From positions 120,633-184,632 of the forward strand of contig JBOGCH010000005.1 in NCBI GenBank assembly GCA_051656645.1: 64,000 bases of DNA, written 5' to 3'. Shown piece after piece: positions 23,973 through 32,672 of this stretch. The first letter of the stretch is position 1. The number at the start of each line of letters is the position of its first letter. The position numbers and the translations under genes are program-made. This stretch comes from JBOGCH01 sp051656645 (GTDB lineage Bacteria > Bacteroidota > Bacteroidia > Bacteroidales > Marinifilaceae). A model generated the notes under the pieces. The model saw only the letters and a list, made by a program, of their open reading frames with translations. It searched no databases and was not told the origin of the DNA.

Positions 23973-25142
23973 TTATTTATTCAATTTTGCTTGAATCTCA
24001 TCATATTTTTGTTGGTAAACTGGATCTTGATTTCTTAAACGGAAATAAAGCTCTTTAAGAATACTCATTGTATTAGGCTCTGCTGGATTTAATTCCAATG
24101 CTCTTTCAAATAAAGGAACAACTGCAATATAACCATCAAATACTTTTTTCATTTCGTTGGTGTATTCATTAACATCAACAATGTCAAGTACCTTTTTATG
24201 GAAATCATTAAGTTCTGTTAGTTTAATGTTTCCAATATTGAATTGAGCAATGAAATCTTTAGGATCAATCTCAAGCGTTTGGCGATACATCTGCTCAGCT
24301 TTCTCCATTTCTTTCATCTTCTCGTATAAGTTACCTTTAGCACGATAGTATGATGCATTTTTAGGATCCTGCTTGATAGCTGCATCTAAGTATTTCTCAG
24401 CCTTTTCAGGTTCTCCACCTGTTAGGTAATAATTGATCAATTCAACAATCATGTATGAGTTATCTGGATATAACTCATATCCTTTATGTAAATACTCAAT
24501 CGCTTCATCATTTTTACCTTGCTCTTTCAATACGTTAGCAACCATAGCGTAAGTACGTGCAGGCTCATAATTGTATTTCAAAGTTTCTTTATAGAATTTT
24601 TCAGCATCAGCAAAATCTCCTGCACGTTGTGCAGCTACACCAGCGTTAAAAATCACAGCTGTGTCAATTTTAGCTACACCATCACCTACTGTAATTGGTG
24701 AATTCTGAATTTCTAATACTTTTTTAAATGACCCTAATGCCGATTTGAAGTTCTCCGCATTGTAAAACTCAATAGCCTTATTCGTATAGTCCACTACAAG
24801 ATTCTGGTATTGAGTCTGTAATTTTTTACCGAATTTGTTCTTCTCGTCCAATCTGATTACTTGTTGAAAAGCATCCCAAGCTTTATCTAAAGCATTTTGA
24901 TCCAATTTCTTGTAATCTTGAATTGGACTTTCAAAAATAGCCTGATAAATCTGACCTTTTGCAAAGTAACCGTTGATATAATCTGCACATGACTCGTGCT
25001 CCATTGCCTGATCAATTAACTTTTTAGCTTCATCAAGCTTTCCAGAAGTAAAATAGCTATTTGCCTGAGCAACTTTTCCCTTTTGAGCAAAACTTACGCT
25101 TGCACAAAAAAGTAATAATGAAATTAATGAAAGTTTTCTCAT
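23973..25142 (-). CDS. Exported tetratricopeptide-repeat protein
   Basis: 389 residues from the ATG at 25140-25142. The frame is open for 12 more codons upstream, but this start gives a clean signal peptide (MRKLSLISLLLFCASVSFA-Q). The mature protein is a chain of TPR helices, with recognisable units such as ARTYAMVANVLKEQGKNDEA and AEQMYRQTLEIDPKDFIAQF, probably a periplasmic protein-interaction scaffold. It follows gyrA by 35 bases on the same strand. Specific partners are unknown. Confidence 0.86.
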   Translation of the reverse strand: MRKLSLISLLLFCASVSFAQKGKVAQANSYFTSGKLDEAKKLIDQAMEHESCADYINGYFAKGQIYQAIFESPIQDYKKLDQNALDKAWDAFQQVIRLDEKNKFGKKLQTQYQNLVVDYTNKAIEFYNAENFKSALGSFKKVLEIQNSPITVGDGVAKIDTAVIFNAGVAAQRAGDFADAEKFYKETLKYNYEPARTYAMVANVLKEQGKNDEAIEYLHKGYELYPDNSYMIVELINYYLTGGEPEKAEKYLDAAIKQDPKNASYYRAKGNLYEKMKEMEKAEQMYRQTLEIDPKDFIAQFNIGNIKLTELNDFHKKVLDIVDVNEYTNEMKKVFDGYIAVVPLFERALELNPAEPNTMSILKELYFRLRNQDPVYQQKYDEIQAKLNK

Positions 25143-25177
25143 ATGTAAATAATTAATTAGATATTGTTTATTGCACA

Positions 25178-27802
25178 TTATTCAAAATCAAATAAAGTTT
25201 GTTGACGTGGAGTTTGTGGTGTTTCGTCCTCTCCTCCCTGTTCGTCAGACAATTCAACTGTTTCATCCATAGTAATGGTCTCTCCTACTGCTTCAACTTC
25301 TCCATCAATCGAAGGATCTACAGGAGTTATCGGAGTCTCACCTTCTATTTCTTCCTCGTCTTTTGATGAAGAAACTTTAGCTACAGCAGCAATTGCATCG
25401 TCATTACGTAAATTAATTAAACGTACACCTTGAGTGTTACGTCCCATTGTACGCAATTCTGAAGCATCCAATCTGATAGAAATACCCGATTTATTGATAA
25501 TCATTAAATCATCGCCATCATTGATATCAACAATAGCTATCAAATTACCTGTTTTCTCTGTAATATTAATTGTCTTAACACCTTTTCCACCACGGTTCGT
25601 AATACGATACTCATCAATGTTAGAGCGTTTTCCATAACCATTTTCAGAAACAACCAAAATATCAGCTTTTCCTGGTTCTACACAAACCATGCCAATTACT
25701 TCATCTCCTTCCTCTAACCATACTCCACGTACTCCAGATGCCGTACGTCCCATTGGGCGAACCTTATCTTCTGGAAAGCGAATAGCTTTACCACCACGCA
25801 CACCAATCATTACGTCATTGCTTCCATTTGTCAATCTTGCCTCTAAAAGCTGATCACCATCTTTAATAGTAATAGCGTTTACACCATTTTGGCGAGGACG
25901 AGAATAAGCTTCAAGCGTTGTTTTCTTAATAATTCCTTGTTTCGTACAAAGAACAATATAATTACTATTAATGTAATCCGTATCTTTTAAATCAAGCAAG
26001 TTGATATAAGCTTTTACCTTATCGTCCGGCTCAATATTTAATAAATTCTGAATAGCTCTTCCTTTAGATTGTTTTGTACCTTCAGGAATCTCGTAAACTT
26101 TCAACCAGAAACACTTACCTTTTTCGGTAAAGAACAACATTGTATTGTGCATTGTTGCCATAATTAAGTGCTCTAGGAAGTCCTCTTCACGCGTAGCAGA
26201 AGCTTTTGATCCCACTCCGCCTCTGTTTTGAACTCTATATTCTGACAATGGCGTACGTTTAATATACCCCATGTGTGAGATTGTTATTACCATCTCCTCG
26301 TCTGCATAGAAATCCTCTGGATTAAACTCCTCCGATGCATATACAATATCGGTGCGGCGCTCATCGCCATATTTCGCTTTAATTGCAGTTAACTCATCCT
26401 TGATAATTGCCATTCGGCGCTCAACCTTAGCAAGAATATCCTTTAAGTCTTCAATCAATCGCTCAATCTCTTCATATTCTGCTCGTAATTTATTTTGTTC
26501 AAGACCAGTTAACTGACGTAACTTCATCTCAACAATTGCATTAGCCTGGATATCTGTCAGCGTAAAGCGCTCCATCAAAGTAGTTTTCGCCTCGTCTGGA
26601 GTTTTTGAACCTCTAATAATACGTATCACCTCGTCAATATTATCCGAAGCGATAATTAATCCCTCAAGGATATGAGCTCTACGCTCTGCCTGACGTAACT
26701 CAAACTGTGTACGGCGCGTTACCACCACATGTCTATGCTCCACAAAATAATGGATCATTTCTCTCAGGTTTAACAAGCGAGGACGTCCATCAACTAACGC
26801 GACATTATTAACACCAAATGACGATTGTAACGCAGTATGTTTTAATAATGTATTCAATACCACATTTGAAATTGCATCACGTTTAACGTCAATAACAATG
26901 CGCATACCATTTCTGTCCGATTCGTCATTGACATTTGAGATACCCTCAATCTTCTTCTCGTTAACAAGGTCAGCTATTTTCATTATCAGCTCAGCCTTGT
27001 TTACTTGGTAAGGTATTTCGTGTACAACAATTTTTTCACGTCCCTGTGGAGTAACCTCTACCGTTGTTTTTGCGCGTACAACAACACGTCCACGACCGGT
27101 CCTAAAGGCTTCTTTTACACCACTATATCCGTAAATTGTACCTCCTGTAGGGAAATCAGGAGCTTTAATAATATCGATTAACTCTTCGATATCTATCTCA
27201 TTATTATCTATATATGCAGTAATTGCATCAATTGTATCTTTAAGGTTATGCGGAGGCATATTTGTGGCCATACCTACAGCAATCCCCGATGCTCCATTAA
27301 CAAGCAAATAAGGAATTCGTGTTGGAAGTACGCTTGGTTCCTTTAACGATTCGTCAAAGTTAGGCACCATATCCACTGTATCCTTGTCAAGATCGATTAG
27401 CATATCTTCAGCGATCTTGTTCATTCTCGCTTCTGTATAACGCATAGCAGCCGGACTATCTCCGTCAACCGATCCAAAGTTACCTTGCCCGTCAACTAGT
27501 GGATAGCGTAATGACCAATCCTGAGCCATACGCACCATTGCCATATACACCGAGCTATCTCCATGCGGGTGAAACTTTCCTAGTACCTCCCCCACAATTC
27601 TGGCCGATTTCTTAAAAGGCTTTCCGGAGGTAACACCCAACTCATTCATACCAAACAACACACGTCGATGAACAGGCTTCATCCCATCTCTCACATCCGG
27701 TAAAGCACGCGAAACGATTACAGACATCGAATAGTCGATGTAAGATGATTTCATCTCTTCTTCAATGTTAATCTTAATGATTTTTTCTCCGCTGTTTTCC
27801 AT
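25178..27802 (-). CDS. gyrA: DNA gyrase subunit A
   Basis: Breakage-reunion subunit of the type II topoisomerase that introduces negative supercoils. 874 residues. The N-terminal domain starts with EEEMKSSYIDYSMSVIVSRA and contains the catalytic tyrosine in AAMRYTEARM (about residue 125). The quinolone-resistance region reads HPHGDSSVYMAMVRMAQ, with serine at the E. coli Ser83 position. The C-terminal part carries the six-bladed wrap domain, including the GyrA-box-like QNRGGVGSKA near residue 530, and an acidic tail. The TPR gene follows. Confidence 0.97.
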   Translation of the reverse strand: MENSGEKIIKINIEEEMKSSYIDYSMSVIVSRALPDVRDGMKPVHRRVLFGMNELGVTSGKPFKKSARIVGEVLGKFHPHGDSSVYMAMVRMAQDWSLRYPLVDGQGNFGSVDGDSPAAMRYTEARMNKIAEDMLIDLDKDTVDMVPNFDESLKEPSVLPTRIPYLLVNGASGIAVGMATNMPPHNLKDTIDAITAYIDNNEIDIEELIDIIKAPDFPTGGTIYGYSGVKEAFRTGRGRVVVRAKTTVEVTPQGREKIVVHEIPYQVNKAELIMKIADLVNEKKIEGISNVNDESDRNGMRIVIDVKRDAISNVVLNTLLKHTALQSSFGVNNVALVDGRPRLLNLREMIHYFVEHRHVVVTRRTQFELRQAERRAHILEGLIIASDNIDEVIRIIRGSKTPDEAKTTLMERFTLTDIQANAIVEMKLRQLTGLEQNKLRAEYEEIERLIEDLKDILAKVERRMAIIKDELTAIKAKYGDERRTDIVYASEEFNPEDFYADEEMVITISHMGYIKRTPLSEYRVQNRGGVGSKASATREEDFLEHLIMATMHNTMLFFTEKGKCFWLKVYEIPEGTKQSKGRAIQNLLNIEPDDKVKAYINLLDLKDTDYINSNYIVLCTKQGIIKKTTLEAYSRPRQNGVNAITIKDGDQLLEARLTNGSNDVMIGVRGGKAIRFPEDKVRPMGRTASGVRGVWLEEGDEVIGMVCVEPGKADILVVSENGYGKRSNIDEYRITNRGGKGVKTINITEKTGNLIAIVDINDGDDLMIINKSGISIRLDASELRTMGRNTQGVRLINLRNDDAIAAVAKVSSSKDEEEIEGETPITPVDPSIDGEVEAVGETITMDETVELSDEQGGEDETPQTPRQQTLFDFE

Positions 27803-27923
27803 CTATTTCTTTAATTAATATATCTTTTATCTCTTCTGATTATCAACACAAATGTGTCTTCGCAAAAAAGCATTTTGCAAAGACCGTAAAATATTCATTC
27901 CACCCCACTTGCACTTTTCAATA

Positions 27924-27931
27924 CAAATGTA
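27924..27931 (-). promoter_or_regulatory. Possible gyrA promoter -7 box
   Basis: TACATTTG on the minus strand matches TAnnTTTG and lies 122 bases before the gyrA ATG, implying a leader of about 115 nt. Confidence 0.35.
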
Positions 27932-27987
27932 ATAAAATATAGCTTTCCTTAATAGTTTTCGCCTTGAAACTTTTGTATAATATCGCT

Positions 27988-28749
27988 TTAAATCTCTATT
28001 TTTTGACCGTCAAACGCAAAACTCACATTAGCCGGCAATTCCTTGCTCGTTTCTCTCGATAATCCCATCTGGTGGCCAATATGCGTCAAAAAAGCACGTC
28101 GCACATTCAACTTTTCTATAACTTCTAAAGCTTCACTAAGCGTAAAATGAGATATGTGTTTTTCTTGCCGCAATGCATTCAACACCAACACTTCCACACC
28201 TTCAAGTAATTTCATTGATGCTTCGGGAATATAATTTGTATCTGTAATGTAAGCAAAATTATTAATCCTATAACCTAAAATAGGTAACTTATGGTGCATC
28301 ACCGGAATAGGTGTCACTACTATATCATCAATTTTAAATGGTTCCTTATCAACTAAATGTAAATTCATTTCAGGTACTCCCGGGTATCTTTCCTGCGCAA
28401 ATGCATATCCATAATCATTATATACGCTTTGGTATCCATAATGCTCACAATAAATATCCATCGGACGCTTGTTTACCCAGTTAAATGCCCGCACATCATC
28501 AAGTCCGCCAATATGATCTTTATGTCCGTGCGTTAACAAAATTGCACGTAAATTTAACACCTTCTCGCGCAACATCTGATATCTAAAATCCGGGCCGGCA
28601 TCAATCACAATATTCTGTCCGTTAATCTCTAGTAATGCCGAACTACGTAAACGCTTATCGTGGGTATCTGTTGAACTGCAAACCTCGCAACCACAAGCAA
28701 TTACAGGTATTCCCTGCGATGTTCCGCTCCCCAATATTGTCAATTCCAT
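27988..28749 (-). CDS. MBL-fold metallo-hydrolase (PhnP-like)
   Basis: A 253-residue metallo-beta-lactamase-fold hydrolase. The metal-binding HGHKDHIGGLDD (HxHxDH) is near residues 75-86, with further metal ligands in VMHHKLP, YITDTNY and THIGHQMG. The N terminus (LGSGTSQGIPVIACGCEVCSS) resembles PhnP phosphodiesterases, which hydrolyse cyclic ribose phosphates, but family members also act in other pathways, so the substrate is open. It is transcribed divergently from the methyltransferase gene. Confidence 0.88.
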   Translation of the reverse strand: MELTILGSGTSQGIPVIACGCEVCSSTDTHDKRLRSSALLEINGQNIVIDAGPDFRYQMLREKVLNLRAILLTHGHKDHIGGLDDVRAFNWVNKRPMDIYCEHYGYQSVYNDYGYAFAQERYPGVPEMNLHLVDKEPFKIDDIVVTPIPVMHHKLPILGYRINNFAYITDTNYIPEASMKLLEGVEVLVLNALRQEKHISHFTLSEALEVIEKLNVRRAFLTHIGHQMGLSRETSKELPANVSFAFDGQKIEI

Positions 28750-28802
28750 AACTAATGTTCTTTCCTAAATTCTTTACTAAATCCAATAGTAATTTATTAT
28801 AG

Positions 28803-28810
28803 CAAAATTA
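28803..28810 (-). promoter_or_regulatory. Probable MBL-hydrolase promoter -7 box
   Basis: TAATTTTG on the minus strand, 54 bases before the ATG at 28749. Confidence 0.4.
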
Positions 28811-28898
28811 CCATTTTTAATGGGTTCTACAATTATAAATAGTGTTTTCGAAAACACATATCCTTGCAACAACTTCTACCCAAATCTCTTATTTTAAT

Positions 28899-28906
28899 TA
28901 TCTTTG
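28899..28906 (+). promoter_or_regulatory. Probable promoter -7 box of the methyltransferase gene
   Basis: TATCTTTG, 57 bases before the ATG at 28963. It lies downstream of the first codon of the longest frame (28864), which supports the internal start. Confidence 0.55.
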
Positions 28907-28962
28907 TAGCCCTAAACTCTCTATTGAGTTATAATCAATTAAACACTAAAAAGTTACACTCC

Positions 28963-29661
28963 ATGGGTAAAATATATTTGTTGCCTAATTTACTTGGCGA
29001 AAACACACTTAATGCTGTTATTCCACAGGATGTTCAGCAAATTATTAAATCAATAAAGATATTCGCAACAGAGAATATCAAAAATACTCGTCGCTATTTA
29101 AAACTTATTGATAAGCAGATAAATATCGATGAGTTAGTGTTTCTCGAGCTCAATGAACATAGTAACTTTAAGGATATCCAAGAGTACATAACTTATATTG
29201 AAAAAGGAGATATTGGAATAATTTCCGAAGCCGGATGTCCTGGTATTGCCGACCCCGGTGCAGAGCTTGTTGCACTGGCACACCAAAAAAATATAGAAGT
29301 AATTCCATTGGTCGGACCATCCTCAATTCTTTTGGCATTAATAGCATCCGGATGCAATGGTCAAAACTTTGCTTTTAATGGCTATCTGCCCGTTAAAAGC
29401 CCAGAGCGTGGCAAAGCTATCAAATCCTTTGAAAAACGCTCTAAAACTGAACGTAGAGCAGAAATTTTCATTGAAACACCCTACCGAAACCAAAAACTAC
29501 TCGAGGAGCTGTGCGTAACACTACAACTGGACACTCGTCTTACAGTAGCGTGCGATATTACCACTCCAACGGCCTATATTAAAACAAAAGCTATCAAGGA
29601 GTGGAAGAAAGAAAAAATAGATATACATAAACGTCCTGCTATTTTTATCATTCAGGGATAG
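28963..29661 (+). CDS. Tetrapyrrole-methylase-family SAM methyltransferase (RsmI-like)
   Basis: A 232-residue protein of the SAM-dependent methylase family that includes RsmI (16S rRNA 2'-O-methylation of C1402) and the corrin methylases. The start at 28963 (MGKIYLLPNLLGE) matches the family's first strand; an upstream open stretch of 33 codons is discarded because the promoter box falls inside it. Family motifs are ISEAGCPGIADPGAELV (about residues 87-103), PLVGPSSILLALIASG and the C-terminal RPAIFIIQG. It lacks the longer RsmI N terminus and may be a paralogue with another substrate. Confidence 0.86.
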   Translation: MGKIYLLPNLLGENTLNAVIPQDVQQIIKSIKIFATENIKNTRRYLKLIDKQINIDELVFLELNEHSNFKDIQEYITYIEKGDIGIISEAGCPGIADPGAELVALAHQKNIEVIPLVGPSSILLALIASGCNGQNFAFNGYLPVKSPERGKAIKSFEKRSKTERRAEIFIETPYRNQKLLEELCVTLQLDTRLTVACDITTPTAYIKTKAIKEWKKEKIDIHKRPAIFIIQG

Positions 29662-29717
29662 TTAAAATAACATTGGCAGTAAAAAATAATTGTACATTAC
29701 TATCAACAATAGCATAA

Positions 29718-29749
29718 AAAAACAGTATGGATTTCTCCATACTGTTTTT
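29718..29749. terminator. Bidirectional terminator between the methyltransferase and reverse rubrerythrin genes
   Basis: A 14-bp perfect stem (AAAAACAGTATGGA paired with its complement) and a four-base loop, with A/T flanks on both sides; it separates two convergent units. Confidence 0.9.
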
Positions 29750-29770
29750 CTATTTATATCAGGAAACTAA

Positions 29771-30322
29771 TTATTTCTTGAAGTAACGGTTATATAAACC
29801 TTCAAAACCTTTTCCGTGACGAGCTTCATCTTTACACATTTCGTGTACTGTATCGTGAATAGCGTCTAAGTTTTGTTGTTTAGCTAAAGTAGCAATACGT
29901 TTTTTATCTTCACATGCACCACACTCAGCTTCCATGCGTTTTTTAAGGTTAGTTGCAGTATCCCATACACACTCTCCTAAAAGTTCTGCGAAACGAGCAG
30001 CATGGTCAGCCTCTTCAAAAGCATAACGTTTAAACGCTTCTGCAATCTCAGGATATCCTTCTCTGTCAGCTTGACGGCTCATTGCCAAATACATACCAAC
30101 TTCTGTGCACTCTCCGTTAAAGTGTGCTCTTAATCCATCAAGAATTTCAGCATCAACACCTTTAGCTACACCTAATACGTGCTCATCAACAAATGCTAAA
30201 GCACCTTCGCTTTCAACTAATTCTTTGAATTTTGAAGCAGGAACTTTACATTGAGGACAAAATTCAGCAGCAGCATCACCTTCATGCACATAACCACATA
30301 CAGTACAAATAAACTTTTTCAT
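29771..30322 (-). CDS. Reverse rubrerythrin (N-terminal rubredoxin domain)
   Basis: A 183-residue peroxide-scavenging protein. The rubredoxin domain comes first (CTVCGYVHEG and CPQCKVP, about residues 6-26), followed by the di-iron four-helix domain with Glu-x-x-His pairs such as EEADHAARF and EARHGKGFE. This inverted domain order defines reverse rubrerythrins, whose clostridial members reduce hydrogen peroxide and oxygen with NADH-derived electrons. Extra cysteines (ECGACEDKK, near residue 133) lie between the helices. It follows the PerR-like gene by 18 bases, so the regulator and the detoxifying enzyme share an operon. Confidence 0.92.
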   Translation of the reverse strand: MKKFICTVCGYVHEGDAAAEFCPQCKVPASKFKELVESEGALAFVDEHVLGVAKGVDAEILDGLRAHFNGECTEVGMYLAMSRQADREGYPEIAEAFKRYAFEEADHAARFAELLGECVWDTATNLKKRMEAECGACEDKKRIATLAKQQNLDAIHDTVHEMCKDEARHGKGFEGLYNRYFKK

Positions 30323-30340
30323 CTTATTAAATTTTATAGA

Positions 30341-30763
30341 TTAATTTTTGTTGCTTAAACACTTCTCACAATATCCTCTGTAATAGATATGTGTTTCTGT
30401 TACTTTTAATGTTCCAATACCGTCAATATAAAAGTTTTCCTTGTCCTCAACCGGAATATCATACACACAGTCACATTCAAGACATCGGAAATGGGCATGC
30501 TTTTTTAGTTCAATATCGTACCGCACATTCTTTTCATCTATACTAAGCATTACCACCGCTCCCGTCTCTACAAACAACTTCAACGTATTGTAAATAGTTG
30601 TTTTAGATAGTGTAGGCATTGATACAATCAATGCACTATAAATATCCTCAACGGTCGGATGGTTCCGATTGAGAAGCATATACTCCATGATACTCATACG
30701 CTGTATGGAGGGTTTAATTCCAAACTGCATCAGATAATCTTGTGTATTTTGTACTTCCTTCAT
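30341..30763 (-). CDS. perR: Fur-family peroxide regulator, PerR-like
   Basis: A 140-residue metal-dependent repressor. The N-terminal winged helix contains TLSKTTIYNTLKLFVETGAV (about residues 50-69). The C-terminal part has two CxxC zinc pairs (CLECDC around residue 95 and CEKC near residue 133) and the KHAHFRC metal-binding segment. PerR rather than Fur or Zur is inferred from coupling to reverse rubrerythrin. Upstream, a perfect dyad lies between the -33 and -7 boxes (30795-30825), the usual site for autorepression. Confidence 0.87.
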   Translation of the reverse strand: MKEVQNTQDYLMQFGIKPSIQRMSIMEYMLLNRNHPTVEDIYSALIVSMPTLSKTTIYNTLKLFVETGAVVMLSIDEKNVRYDIELKKHAHFRCLECDCVYDIPVEDKENFYIDGIGTLKVTETHIYYRGYCEKCLSNKN

Positions 30764-30794
30764 ATTTGTAATGATTACATATTTATAACGAGTA

Positions 30795-30825
30795 CAAAAT
30801 TATAAACTTTATAATTATCTCCAAA
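30795..30825 (-). promoter_or_regulatory. perR promoter with embedded Fur/PerR-type operator dyad
   Basis: On the minus strand TTTG (30822-30825) is followed after 19 bases by TAATTTTG (30795-30802), a canonical promoter. The perfect inverted repeat AATTATAA-ACT-TTATAATT (30798-30816) fills the spacer and overlaps the -7 box. Fur-family boxes are similarly A/T-rich dyads, so this is probably the PerR site controlling perR and reverse rubrerythrin. Confidence 0.72.
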
Positions 30826-30994
30826 TGTTTACAAGTATTTTTTTACAAAAATATCTCTCACTTCACTACAATACATTTATATTTACATGAATATTAAACA
30901 GATAGCTATATTATAAAGTAACCCACATTTCCTCTCTTTCAATATTCTTGATTTATAAAATCCGAAATATCATAACGCATAACATTGAAATCTG

Positions 30995-31062
30995 CTATTT
31001 CTATAATACAATAACGGGGTGTACACATATGTGTACACCCCGTTATTGTATTATAGAAATAG
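30995..31062 (-). terminator. 68-base perfect palindrome after guaA
   Basis: Two exactly complementary 34-base arms meet with no spacer at 31028/31029 (centre GTACACATATGTGTAC). It starts two bases past the guaA stop codon. The middle part (GGGGTGTACAC) is GC-rich and the outer part AT-rich. As RNA it makes a very stable hairpin; a strong U-tract is not obvious beyond the stem, so termination plus 3'-end protection is inferred. Confidence 0.85.
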
Positions 31063-31064
31063 AT

Positions 31065-32594
31065 CTATTCCCACTCAATAGTTGCTGGTGGTTTTGAACT
31101 TATATCATAAACTACGCGATTAATCCCCCTTACATTGTTTATAATGCGGTTAGATACGCGAGCTAAAAATTCGTACGGTAAGTGGCACCAGTCCGCTGTC
31201 ATACCATCAGTTGAAGATACTGCGCGTAGAGCAACAACACTTTCGTAAGTACGCTCATCACCCATTACACCAACACTTTGAATTGGTAATAACATTACAC
31301 CTGCTTGCCATACTTGATCATACAATCCGTCCTCTTGAAGCATTGAAATAAATACTTCATCAGCATCTTGAAGTAATCTTACTTTTTCTTTCGTAATCTC
31401 ACCAAGAATACGTATCGCCAATCCCGGTCCTGGGAAAGGATGACGGTGAATAAACTTATCCGCTAAACCTAGACTTTTTCCAACACGACGAACTTCGTCT
31501 TTGAATAATAATCTTAATGGCTCAACAAGTTTCAGTTTCATATAATCTGGTAATCCACCAACATTATGGTGCGATTTAATTGTTTGAGAAGGTCCGTTCA
31601 CCGACGATGATTCAATCACATCCGGATAAATAGTACCTTGTCCCAACCATTTCGCATCCTTAATTTGAGAAGACTCCTGATCGAATACATCAATAAAAGT
31701 ATTACCAATAATTTTGCGTTTTTCTTCAGGATCAGAAACACCCTCCAAACGTCCTAAGAATAAATCTTCGGCATCAGCACCAACTACATTAAGACCTAAC
31801 TCTTTGTAGTTTTCCATTACATTGGTAAACTCATTTTTTCTTAACAAACCGTTGTTAACGAATATACAAGTAAGATTCTTTCCAATGGCACGGTGCAATA
31901 ACATTGCGGCAACAGTAGAGTCTACTCCTCCGGAAAGACCTAATATAACATGATCTTCTCCAAGTTGCTCACGTAATTGTTTCACTGTAGTTTCAACAAA
32001 TGAGTCTGGAGTCCAATCTTGCTTGCAACCACAAATATCTACTACAAAGTTTTTCAACAACTGAGTTCCCTCTGTACTGTGATATACTTCCGGGTGAAAT
32101 TGAATACCATAGGTAATCTCATCTGTCACCTTAAAAGCAGCATTCGCTACATCATGTGTACTTGCTATAATTGCACAGTTTCCTGGTAAACGCTCAATTG
32201 TATCGCCATGAGACATCCATACTTGCGAATTGTCACTTATTGACGTGAACAATTCATTGTTGTTATCAACATAAGCTAAATTTGCACGACCATACTCACG
32301 TTTGTTAGATGCCATAACCTCGCCACCAAAATTGTGCGCCAAGTATTGTGCTCCAAAACACACTCCCAATAATGGAAGTTTACCTTTAAAAGCTGATAAA
32401 TCAGGTTTTGGTGCGTTTTCGTCTCTAACTGAGAATGGACTACCTGAAAGAATTACTCCCTTAACACTCTCGTCAATTGCCGGGTATTTGTTATAAGGGT
32501 AAATCTCGCAATAGACATTCAACTCTCTGACTCTTCTCGCAATTAACTGCGTATACTGCGAGCCGAAATCCAATATCAAAATCTTTTCTTGCAT
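31065..32594 (-). CDS. guaA: GMP synthase (glutamine-hydrolysing)
   Basis: Converts XMP to GMP using glutamine and ATP. 509 residues in the usual three parts: a class I glutamine amidotransferase domain (nucleophile Cys in LGVCFGAQYLAH, His/Glu in FHPEVYHS), the ATP-pyrophosphatase domain with the LGLSGGVDSTVAA P-loop near residue 220, and the C-terminal dimerisation domain ending SSKPPATIEWE. It is monocistronic, with a TATCTTTG box about 35 bases upstream and a large palindrome immediately after the stop. Confidence 0.97.
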   Translation of the reverse strand: MQEKILILDFGSQYTQLIARRVRELNVYCEIYPYNKYPAIDESVKGVILSGSPFSVRDENAPKPDLSAFKGKLPLLGVCFGAQYLAHNFGGEVMASNKREYGRANLAYVDNNNELFTSISDNSQVWMSHGDTIERLPGNCAIIASTHDVANAAFKVTDEITYGIQFHPEVYHSTEGTQLLKNFVVDICGCKQDWTPDSFVETTVKQLREQLGEDHVILGLSGGVDSTVAAMLLHRAIGKNLTCIFVNNGLLRKNEFTNVMENYKELGLNVVGADAEDLFLGRLEGVSDPEEKRKIIGNTFIDVFDQESSQIKDAKWLGQGTIYPDVIESSSVNGPSQTIKSHHNVGGLPDYMKLKLVEPLRLLFKDEVRRVGKSLGLADKFIHRHPFPGPGLAIRILGEITKEKVRLLQDADEVFISMLQEDGLYDQVWQAGVMLLPIQSVGVMGDERTYESVVALRAVSSTDGMTADWCHLPYEFLARVSNRIINNVRGINRVVYDISSKPPATIEWE

Positions 32595-32628
32595 CGTGTT
32601 TATCGTTGTTACTTCTGAATATTCTACG

Positions 32629-32636
32629 CAAAGATA
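32629..32636 (-). promoter_or_regulatory. Probable guaA promoter -7 box
   Basis: TATCTTTG on the minus strand, 35 bases before the guaA ATG. Confidence 0.5.
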
Positions 32637-32672
32637 GTGTTTTTTACGTAAAAGAAAAAATCTCGCAATCCT

